From Knufia peltigerae (taxonomy: Eukaryota; Ascomycota; Eurotiomycetes; Chaetothyriales; Trichomeriaceae): DNA of 48,089 bases. Numbering within the stretch: the first letter of the stretch is position 1; the number at the start of each line of letters is the position of its first letter. A program made the translations under genes and the position numbers. The DNA is taken from NCBI GenBank assembly GCA_030247855.1, contig JAPDRN010000193.1, forward strand, positions 1 through 48,089, written 5' to 3'. This document shows positions 32,526 to 41,677 of the stretch, in pieces. Below the pieces are notes generated by a model. It did no database searches and was not told the DNA's origin. It was given only the letters and a program-made list of their open reading frames with translations.

Positions 32526-33602
32526 TCATCTCATCTCGTGTGGAGCAATACTATCGGGATCGTCGGCGATCTGCTCGTTGTGACCATGACCCGTTGTCAC
32601 CGAATCATGATACAATGTATGCCCTCCTGCATGGTTGTGGCTGCTAGGAGCTGACGGCCCTGGCTCTGACGACGAGCTTGTGGTAGCATGATCCAGTGTG
32701 TCTGAGGTGGCAGAACTGCCCGTCTGTCCAGCGAAATTTGTCTCTCCAAAGTTCATCGGCGGGATCTCAGTTCTGCTCTCAATGGGAGCGAGATTTTCGC
32801 CATGATATCCACTGTGCGAAGGACCTGTAACATCAGGAGCGACGGCTGAGCTGCGGCGGCGGGTTGCCGCTGCTGATGCGCCACTCGCGACCCCGGAAAT
32901 GCTCGTTCGGTGGCGACCCGCAATGTTCTCGAAGGGGTCGTCCGAGAGTTGGAAGAGGGACTGCTTGCGTTCACGGACTTCGTACTGTTCAGCGGGTGTC
33001 ATGCCCGTCTCGCCGATGCCAGCGATTTCTTTATCTGTAAACGCCGACTAGGTCAATTCTCACTTGATCCACACAAACCCAGGAGTGGTATTGGAACTAA
33101 CTGGACACTTTCTTACGACCATAATAAGGGTCGTCTTGAGGCTCGAATCCTCCCTTTTTGCTCATACTGAACTTTCGAACATCGACACCGCCGAGGCTGT
33201 ATTTGCGTTCACGGTTCCAGAACTCTTGGTCCGCTGTTAGACCTGTGTCGCCGACATCGTGAATCTCAGCGTCTGGGCAGGATGTTAGAGTTGACACCTG
33301 AAATTGCTCATAAGAGATCGAGAAACATACTAGAGATTCTTTTGCGGCCGTAGTAAGGGTCGTCCTGGGGTTCAAAACCCCCTTTCTTACTGTTGCTGAA
33401 CTTTCTAACATCTACGCCATTGACGCTGTACTTGCGCTCACGATTCCAGTACTCTTGATCGGGCGAGAGGCCAGTGAGGCCGACGTCCTTGATCAAGTCA
33501 TCTTGGATCCCATAATTAGCAACTGAACAAGGACTTGGGCTAGCAGAGCCACATACCAGGGACCGGTTTGCGGTTGTAATATGGATCTGATGCCAACACC
33601 AT
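32526..33602 (-). CDS. uncharacterised protein built from duplicated exon modules
   Basis: Four exons: 33602-33557, 33501-33331, 33272-33102 and 33034-32526; 298 residues; introns of 55, 58 and 67 bp, all phase 1. Seen: exon 1 encodes MVLASDPYYNRKPVP. Exons 2 and 3 are each exactly 171 nt and encode the same module (VG.TGL..DQE.WNRERKYS, GVDVRKFS.SKKGGFEPQDD, PYYGRK), identical at 44 of 56 residues by my alignment. Exon 4 opens with a third, degenerate module front (IGETGMTPAEQYEVRERKQS) and then a Ser/Ala/His-rich, probably disordered tail. Every donor falls just after the DPYY-x-RK motif. There is no signal peptide or membrane segment. The module is charged and aromatic; its family and function are not recognised, though I recall similar small fungal proteins. 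The start context and module logic make the model strong. Confidence 0.85.
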
Positions 33603-35031
33603 GATTTCAACAAAGTAGGCAGTCGAGACAAGTGTAGAATGATGTCCAAGCCTAGTGGCTGCGAAGGGAGAAGAAATGAAGAGTAGATTGACCTCAAGAG
33701 AGAACAACTAGCCAAGCTTTGTTCTGTCTTTATACACCAGCGAGGCACGAACCAGGTGAGAACTTACTGGGTAGAGGGTGTGGGAATGCCCTGGAAAAGC
33801 CGGAACCCAGAGGAGCAGGTCATTATTACTTGCTCGTCATGGTTTGACAGCAGCCTTTGGGCTTCGGTTTGTCGTCGAGTAGCCATCGACCCCGCCCAGT
33901 CTCCAGGAATCTTGTCTGGGGTGTAAACGGGGAAGTCTGTGGCGACGAGGAGCTTTGACCTATGAGCACCTGCATAGCCTCGTGTTCGCATCCTGGACGG
34001 ACCCAAAAGAAGCGAGGACGCACGATCATCTTACTCCAGATGAAGACATCATCGACGTAGCCGCAGTCATCCTCGTCCGTACTCTTTAAACCAGTATCTG
34101 GTGGTTTGCCACAATCGCAGTTGACCTCGCTCAAATTCTCGCAAGTACAATTCCCCTACATCCATCATCGAACGTCTGGGCTTTTGAGGTGCAGTTTATT
34201 TCTTAGTTGAGATTTCGTGGAAATTTTCGGCCATTTGTTTCTGAAAATCTGCCTGAGCATCTTGAGCGATTTGTAGCATTAAATAATGCAGATGGATAGA
34301 ATGGAACGTAGGTAAGCCTAGAAAGCGGTCCCGAGACACACCGGCCAAGTCAAGTCAGCGTAAAGGAGAGGAATAACAGAGGGGATGAAGCCACCCACGT
34401 CAGCGCTTGAGGCACATGGTAATGTCGTACTCCGTACTACTTACTGTACTGCAACTTCAGGCTTGTCTTTCATGAATTTGAATACCAGACTACACCACGG
34501 TGGATGCTCCTAGTAGGACGCAGCAGTGACGAGAGAACCGGTATCAGATGATGGAGTGTTGCATTGTGCTTCCACGTCGCACAGTTATGCGACACTGATG
34601 GTAGCAGAAATCTTCAAGATGAAAGACCATCATGTACCAGTAGGTAGAATGTTCGACTGGCTAACCTCAAAGAACTGGAGTGAGATGCGAATAGATCTCG
34701 TTTATCCAATGGTGTCCATCACGTAAGATGTTTAGGTGAAAGATTTAGGGAGTGGGAAATGCGGTGCGTTCCAATGTCAACGCATTGAACGACACCTGGA
34801 TGTGTCTGGCGGTCGTTGAGAGCAACAGTCGTCATTCACCCTTTACATGTAACTGCGTCTGAGAATGAACGTTCCAGACGCGTCCAACATGGCAGCACAT
34901 TCACTCAGGCTGCCAGCGCCATTCAACAAAGAAATTTGCGCCTTCCAGCAACAAACATCACAGCTTCACCTCTGGAAATAATCAAAATTCTGTTGCGTAA
35001 TTCTCCTAATAGGAAGGATCGGGCTACAGCC
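33603..35031. other. divergent intergenic region, 1.4 kb
   Basis: Lies between the exon-duplication gene (minus) and the RBR ligase (plus). It carries an exact GTACTCCGTAC (34427-34437). On the minus strand, 33764-34155 contains overlapping open frames with Cys-rich protein-like sequence but no clear ATG or complete gene. A short minus-strand frame ending near 34200 reads MLQIAQDAQADFQKQMAENF and is unsupported. Confidence 0.5.
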
Positions 35032-37337
35032 ATGCATCTTTGCAGATACTACGCCAAAGGAGTTTGCGTCCATGGTGATAGTTGCAAATATCGACACGAA
35101 GACAACGCGCAGACTTCAGACATACACGATGCCTATTCTTCAAAATCCACAACCTTGAGACCAGAGGCAAAGATTTTCAGACCTCGAGCTTCTCGAACGT
35201 GCCGATTCTTTATCAGAGGTCGTTGCAAGAATGGACAATTCTGCAGTTTTGCTCACCCAAGCCCCGAGCCCGAACAATCCAACCTGGTAGGAGGAGACTT
35301 CAACCACCGCGAGACTTAAGCTGATCAATGCAGAACCACGAAGACACTCCAGAACTGGGACAAGAAGACCAACTCCATCAACATTTGAAAGGTGTCCTTG
35401 TGCACTTTGGCGATGGAGCTCGAGTCTCGAATGTTTTCTTCCCTCAACACCCACCAAGCAAATACGGTAACAAGTCTCACAAAGCTGCAGGAAAAGTCAA
35501 GATGCATACAATCTGCTGCACCTGGTTTAATCCTTCCAAGATCGTTTACCTAGTCTACCTGAGCAGGAAGTGGGCAGAAACAGCCACCAAGCGGTTCGAG
35601 AAGAGGTTTCAAGGTCGTAAAGTTCCGACTCACATCCAAGAACGCGACCATCCAGGGCTCGGACAAACATGGATGGTTACACTTTTGAACATGCCTGCCG
35701 ACACGACCGATCAGCAATTGGGAGAGGTGCTCACAGGCGTGAGACCTAGATTGTACGAGCATGGAAAGCGAACATCAAAAATGACGGAAGCGGCTGCAAA
35801 GGCCTTCGTCGAAGGCTTGTTCGTGGACGACACACAGAATGGGTTCGGACATTCCAGCCTCATTACTAGCTCGACTGGCGCAAAATCGAAATTATTCATG
35901 AAACTCGAAAACCCGGCCCACGCAAGACATGCTCTCTCATGGTCGGGCAGGCACTACGACGAGCTAGGATCAAAGATTTACGTCGAGCAAATTGCCACGG
36001 TGAAGTTTCGAGTATTGCCCGAGATCTACGCAGTGTCAAAAAGTCATCTTGATGAGCTTCAACAACCAAAGGCCGAAGCTGGCGCAAATATGTCGACGTT
36101 TGCTCCCAACCAGCACGACCAACTGGTGGTGATCCATATTACTGGACCGCAAATTCGTGCCGTGGCGAAGATGAAGGGTCGAGTCGAGTCCATCCTCGCT
36201 GGTACTATAATACTGAGTGACGACAACAGCCACGCCTTGTGGGACGAATATTTTGCCAGCATAGAAGGCTTTGCTTTCCTTTGCAGCCTCTCGCGACCTG
36301 GAAAATCTTTTCTGTACAGGGACCTAAGGACAAGACGATTGTTCCTTCATGGTGATGACACTCTCCTCAACACTACTCGGCTTGCCGTTCTTAGTGAGAT
36401 ATGTCGTCGCAAGCAGTCCGTACACACTACCTTATTGGAAGGTGAACTGTGGTCAAAAGTTCTGCGTGGCGGCCTCAAACGTCTGACAGAGAGATACGGC
36501 AAAGGGAAAGTCAAGCTCCACCTCAGTTCAAATCAGCGAACTCTGATATTCTCTGGGAGTCCGGAAGAATTCAGTAGAGCGACAGAACTACTGGAAAATG
36601 TAGACCCTGAGACTGAGCCGAGGACACCGTCGCACTCAGATACTTCGAACGACAACAATGAGGAGTGTCCCGCCTGTCTCTCCGATGTCGAAGACGCCGT
36701 CGAGCTCACCTGTGGTCACAAATACTGCCGGGATTGTTTCGAGACCCAATGCAAAGAAGCCGACGGCCGCGAGGTCAAGATCGTCTGCTACGGCGCCGAG
36801 GGTAACTGTGGCCAGTCGGTCGATCTCGACACCCTTCGAACGATCCTGTCCCATGAAAAGTTCCAAGCCCTTTTGTCTACGTCCCTGGAATGTTACGTCC
36901 GCAGTCGCCCAGACCAAGTGACCTACTGTCCTACCCCGGACTGTCCGACCATCTACCGCGTCACGAGCGACCCTGGCGAGATCGTATGCGAAACCTGTCT
37001 GGCCCTGACGTGCACCAAATGCGGCAGCGTCGGACACGACGGCATCACCTGCGGCTTGGCGCGAGACGAGGCGTACAAGGAGAGCAAGGAGTACCGGGAA
37101 TTCCTCAAGATGAAAGAAATGCACAACATCAAGGACTGCCCGAAATGTACCACGCCAATCCAGAAGTGGTCCGGCTGCAACCACATGATCTGCGGCTCGT
37201 GCAAGTCGCATCTCTGCTGGGTGTGTCTGGAGACGTTCGAGGATGGCATGGCTTGTTACCGGCATCTGACGGGTGTCCACGGCAGCATCGGTGACCATTT
37301 GATCCCACAGGAATTGTTGGATGATGGCTGGGTTTGA
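35032..37337 (+). CDS. RBR-type E3 ubiquitin ligase with two N-terminal CCCH zinc fingers
   Basis: Two exons (35032-35286, 35334-37337), 752 residues. The 47-bp intron has a GTAGGA donor, CTGATC branch site and GCAG acceptor and is phase 0; without it the finger exon ends at a stop. Seen: two CX7CX5CX3H fingers (CRYYAKGVCVHGDSCKYRH and CRFFIRGRCKNGQFCSFAH) at about residues 4-22 and 57-75, often RNA-binding; a long middle region (90-520); then RING1 from C530 (CPACLSDVEDAVELTCGHKY), an IBR, and RING2 from C687 (CPKCTTPIQKWSGCNHMICG). By RBR knowledge, C700 in GCNHM should be the catalytic cysteine that forms the ubiquitin thioester. The segment before RING1 resembles the pre-RBR part of plant DEAH-box RBR proteins (recall, unchecked). 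The start at 35032 is the only ATG near the first finger. Confidence 0.9.
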
Positions 37338-38605
37338 TCAAGAATTGGACGTGGCAGCAGAACGGACATGAGCATGACAGGAAGTTCATGATACTCACAA
37401 AAGTCGTTGTACCCTTGTTGAGAGTTTCCCCCTTTTATCACACGCAGTCATAGTTTGCCTGCTTTTCTTTTCCTCCTCCCCGTTTCAAAAAGTCATTGTT
37501 GCTTCCACTTGATCGTCCCCTATCTAGTTAGACAGAAGAAGAAGAAAAAAGAATAATAATGGAATCATCTTAAAATCAATATGACCCAAGACATCCGAGT
37601 AGAAAGATCAAGAAACAAAACAAGTAAAAAGTGTGTCGGGGTCGGAAGCTGGAACCTTGACGAATAAAAAGAGCATACATAATATATTCAAAATTATTCT
37701 AAATGTACAATTCAAGATAGTATAAAAAATCTTCGTTCCCTCTACCGATCCAGCCCACTAGAGAGCATCATCGACTCATACATTTACCGGAATAATGAAA
37801 CAAAAGTAAAAGAAGCACCCTCCAAGATTATTAAATTATGACAAGGCTCAGATTTGTTATTGACACAGTTATCGAGGGGTTGATCCTCATCGAGTACCAG
37901 ACGCCTGCTCCTTTGAAAAAGGTAGGTCAGGCAAGATGTAGCACTCTAAGCAACAGAAATTACTTTGGCCCATTTCCTCGCTGCCAGACAAAACAGATCC
38001 AGCAAAGGTATCTAATCTTCTCTTTCCCTGTGATCGAAAAAAACTCCATTTTCCCTTTCAGCCATGGCTAGCTATTGTTCACAATTTTTCGCTGCCTCCT
38101 AAAACGAACGAATGTTCTTTCAATTTAAACAACCTCTTGTCGTCGCTTCGGAAAAAGAGTCGTTTCCGCTGACCGCGACTCAAAACCCCCGAGAAAATCA
38201 TCTTCCTTTTCTGTTGCTGACTTGAGAGCCTAAGCAGTCTCTCGCGTTGCTTGCGCTTCGAGGGCGGAAACAATGCTTGAAAGACTGGAACGTTTGGCTG
38301 CTGATGTGTTTCTTTTTTTGTTTCAACCCGTGGACAACACACCTCTTGCCTCGCTTCGATTTCGATTAAGATCAAGAACGTTGCCGCAGATATCCTTTTT
38401 TTCCTTTGCCTTCCATGACTCTTGAAGAAGTACTAGCTTTGATGTCGAACTGGGACGCTTGCAATGCAGATAAAAAATACATTCTCACAAAGACGATTTG
38501 TTGTAACAGAACACTCTGTGTTGCAGAGCGATACTTAGGTTGGTGGGAGAATTGAAGTCGTGATGATCAACATTCTATTTTGTTTATGGGGTTGCCATGA
38601 TTTTC
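37338..38605. other. intergenic between convergent genes, 1.3 kb
   Basis: 3' regions of the RBR ligase and the cyclin. A/T-rich stretches with AATAAA/AATAAT-like strings at about 37540-37720 fit polyadenylation regions. No gene was seen; the minus-strand frame at 38079-38375 is not protein-like enough to call. Confidence 0.55.
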
Positions 38606-39850
38606 TTAGTAGGATTCTGCGCTCCAATGGTTGGTGGTCGAGGAGTATTGAGAGGAGTATTGCTGGCCAACAATGGCGTTAGGGGTCGGGGTAGGAGGAG
38701 CGTATTGATTTGGGGCGCCAAAGGTCTTTTGTGTCACGCCGAACATCTCGCCTTCAGGAGTGATGGGAGGGGTGTAAAGACCATGTTGAACGACCGAAGG
38801 AAATTGAGGCTTTTGCGGCGTGGCGTAGGTCTGGAAGTACTCGGTACCTGCAGGTTTGACATTGACTGAAGGTGGAGTGAGCTCGTAGGTTGGCGTCAGT
38901 GGTGCTCTGGTTGAAGCAGACATCGCAGCAGCCTTCTGTGCGAGGAAGTTTGACAGAACCCGCGAGACGCTATTGTAGCGGACAGAGGCGTACTTCCGGG
39001 TAAGAATAGATGAGGGCTCATGAACCATGTTCAGCAACTCCATGACAGTGGTGCTGCAGAAGTGGGATCCGAATTCATTACCACGGGCTTGAGGGCGGCC
39101 GAGGATATGTCGTGCAAGAGCCAATGCGGACAGCGAGAGGCTAGAAGATCGTTTCGACACGAACTCTCTGTGGTAGAGAGCGATCTCCAAAATGTAAAGG
39201 CACAAGCTTTCCACCTCAGGGTCATAGACATTATCCTTGACTGCCAAACGCATGAAAGAGTCAACGGTGGGATGACCGATGGCCCAGCCAAGCGTCGACA
39301 GAACATGCCATTCCATCTGCAAGAACATATCATCGTCATAGAGTGAGCAGCACATTGACTTCAGCTCCTTGATTGTGGGCACCTTCTCTTTCTTATCTCC
39401 ATACTTTGCAGCAATGAGCAAAGCAGCACATCCAACCAGTTGATAGTGACGTTTGTAAACAACTCTTTTGGAGCAGTAGCGGTCAAGAAGGTTGATTGTG
39501 AGAAACAGGGTTTCGGGTAGGAGTTGGAAAGCGGAATGGGCTTCGACCAGGAAGTCAAGCAGGTATGGTCTCATAAACCATTGAATCTCTGTCTGGATGT
39601 CAATCGCATCCACGTCCGCCATGGTGTCGGCGTCCATCTTCAGCATATGCTCAAGCATATCATTTTGGTATTCATCTGAATCTCTTCTCGACAACTCTGA
39701 AGCGAGAAGCTGTTGTCGACGTCTTGCAACGTCCTTTGCATGGTCCATATTCTTGCTCATAGGTTGGGTAGGTTCGTCGAAGATCTCGACGATGCCACTC
39801 TCGTAGCCGCTATCGTTGGAGCCGAAGGAGGAAATTCTGTTGTAAGCCAT
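38606..39850 (-). CDS. G1-type cyclin (Cln/Puc1-like)
   Basis: A 414-residue single-exon protein from the ATG at 39850. Family knowledge: Cln/Puc1 cyclins activate Cdc28/Cdc2 kinase at START; filamentous fungi usually keep one. Seen: an N-terminal lead with DSGYES; a cyclin box at about 65-192 (MRPYLLDFLVEAHSAFQL, LTINLLDRYCSKR, YQLVGCAALLIAAKY, EWHVLSTLGW); a second helical half to about 310; and a Pro/Ser/Thr-rich tail with several S/T-P sites (LTPTYELTPP, YTPPITPEG), which fits phosphodegron-type turnover. Box sequence and tail favour the G1 (Puc1/Cln) group over B-type cyclins, and no B-type destruction box is seen near the N-terminus. An NDxxxHML-like stretch at about 63-70 sits where helix N-cap residues lie. 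Convergent with the RBR ligase gene. Confidence 0.92.
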   Translation of the reverse strand: MAYNRISSFGSNDSGYESGIVEIFDEPTQPMSKNMDHAKDVARRRQQLLASELSRRDSDEYQNDMLEHMLKMDADTMADVDAIDIQTEIQWFMRPYLLDFLVEAHSAFQLLPETLFLTINLLDRYCSKRVVYKRHYQLVGCAALLIAAKYGDKKEKVPTIKELKSMCCSLYDDDMFLQMEWHVLSTLGWAIGHPTVDSFMRLAVKDNVYDPEVESLCLYILEIALYHREFVSKRSSSLSLSALALARHILGRPQARGNEFGSHFCSTTVMELLNMVHEPSSILTRKYASVRYNSVSRVLSNFLAQKAAAMSASTRAPLTPTYELTPPSVNVKPAGTEYFQTYATPQKPQFPSVVQHGLYTPPITPEGEMFGVTQKTFGAPNQYAPPTPTPNAIVGQQYSSQYSSTTNHWSAESY

Positions 39851-40188
39851 GTTGGATGAAGTGCTAGATGGTGTTTGAAGGTGGGTATGTGAGGGGATAT
39901 GGGACGAGGTCTTGCCAGCAGGTTGAACTTAGGACGACGGAGAAAAGTGAATGACAGTCGTATGTAAAATAATTCTCAAGGAGTGAATGACGGGAAGCAA
40001 TCAGATGTTGCACGAGACTGGAGGTGGCCAGGAACCAGGTGAGATGCTCTTCTAGACCGAGGAGTATCTGGAACGTGCGCAGGCGTGTCAGTTACCCAAT
40101 GGGAGAACGGTGAAGTGACATAACCAACCTGGAAAGGGAGAAAAATAGCACGACGATTCAAGAATCCTTGTTACTAGGGATCATCTAG

Positions 40189-40734
40189 TCAAGGATCGGA
40201 ATGGCGGGAAGATTGAATGCTCGTGCGTCGAGGGCAACGTAGGTCGAATGAACGCCTCCGTTTGGATGAGTTTTGGCTGTGGTCAGGAATGTGGGCTAGG
40301 TCATCCACAAAAGGATGCCAGATTTCTGCGCACTGCAACGGATCGAGATCAGTTTGATTGTCAAGGAGACGATGAAGAAAAGCTCTGACCTTGACCTCAG
40401 AGACTTGAGGATTGTAGAGGAATTGTTTGACCCGACTTGTACTCGAGACGAGAGCTTGGTCCAAAAGAGGATATCTGCGTTCACATAGATCAGTAAATGT
40501 TGGTCCATGGTGCAATTAAACGCATATGATAAGCCGACAGGAATTCCATTAGGATCATGTCGAATAAACGATGTGGTCCAGGCGAGCATCGTCTCCAGAA
40601 TAAATTGGTCGTCGATATTTGGGGGCTCGAGCGTAATAGGGCCATCACTCCCTCGCAAGAATCACACACTGCACATCCTTTTCCTTAAGCAAGACGTAGT
40701 CATGAATGCAGGCAGCACCAGTCGCCCTCAATAA
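40189..40734 (-). pseudogene. possible broken or mis-spliced gene, family unknown
   Basis: Three consecutive minus-strand stretches in different frames look protein-like: GAACIHDYVLLKEKDVQCVI (upstream), then SDGPITLEPPNIDDQFILET continuing to IPVGLSYAFN, then RYPLLDQALVSSTSRVKQFL continuing to AEIWHPFVDDLAHIPDH and a stop at 40189. The second junction could be an intron ending at a CGCAG acceptor with an ACTGATC branch site, but I could find no good donor. The first junction looks like a one-base shift. This is either an intron-containing gene with unusual splice sites or a pseudogene. The family is not recognised. Confidence 0.3.
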
Positions 40735-41176
40735 CCGCTTGCTCCCTTGCCAGATACTTCAGAATCTAAGCTCGGCCTTTCGTCACTGACGTCTTTCTTT
40801 CCCAGCAGTATACAATCCACCTCCTGGCATGGTTGTCACTTGACTACTTTCCATCCCAGTCTGGTATGGATCAGGCACATCGAGAGGGGGTCGAGTCGAT
40901 AAGGGTCGTGGTACCGAGGGAGGCAGAGATCAACGGTCTCGATTACTCGGATTGGTCGATAGGTATGTTGCAACGATGAGAGAACCAGGTAAGGTAAGTT
41001 GTATGCAGTCACTCGATTTGGGCCACACCCAGGGGAAGGTCGTGGGTGACCCAGGCTCTTTACTTCGCATGTGCACCTTTCTTTCCCTCCAGAATCATCA
41101 AATGCAAGAGACTGTTCTCACCTTTTCGAGCCTAGCTGGGGTATTTCGAGTGCTTCCGGTGACCTTTGCAGGAACG

Positions 41177-41677
41177 CTATCCAGAACGTCCAGTCAAACG
41201 AGTGCAGGTCGGCGAGAAGGGCAAGCTTTGAGTAGGTGACCTCGGGCAGTGCTCAGCAGGAATAGGTGAGAGGGATAGGAGAGGAGTCGTGGACGGTCGA
41301 GATACTCGAGAAGGATTTCGTGATATCTTTTCGTCCAACGACAGAGGAGAAGGGGAAGAGAGAGGATAAAAGGACGAGGTCAAGGCCTCATGAATAGCGG
41401 GTAAAGGACGACAGTGGAGGAGACGAAAGAACAGGAGATGGCACCGTCGAGATGAAGTGAAAGACGAGTGGAGAGTGGAGTGTGCGAGAGGTTGACAGGA
41501 GGAGTGAGCTCGCCGGCGGTGATTGGGCGCGGCAGGCAGCCCAGAAGCTTGCAGGGATGACAAGGATTTGCGGCGACGACGACGTGCAGCGCGCGCAGCC
41601 AGCCAGAAAATGACAGTAACGAGACAGCAGGCCGAGGCGAACCAGCCCGTACAATACACCGCAAACTCGGTGGTCAT
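41177..41677 (-). CDS. possible small membrane-anchored protein (hypothetical)
   Basis: A 166-codon frame from the ATG at 41677. Its start, MTTEFAVYCTGWFASACCLV, continues into TVIFWLAARAARRRRRK, giving one hydrophobic segment followed by an Arg-rich stop-transfer stretch. The rest is Ser/Pro/Arg-rich without recognisable domain and may be noise from pyrimidine-rich sequence. Overlapping frames of similar length exist, so coding is doubtful. Confidence 0.25.
   Translation of the reverse strand: MTTEFAVYCTGWFASACCLVTVIFWLAARAARRRRRKSLSSLQASGLPAAPNHRRRAHSSCQPLAHSTLHSSFTSSRRCHLLFFRLLHCRPLPAIHEALTSSFYPLSSPSPLSLDEKISRNPSRVSRPSTTPLLSLSPIPAEHCPRSPTQSLPFSPTCTRLTGRSG

Noticed and set aside
36636..37298. 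220-codon minus-strand open frame
   Set aside because: It is antisense to the RING1-IBR-RING2 region of the RBR ligase and so is a shadow of a real domain.
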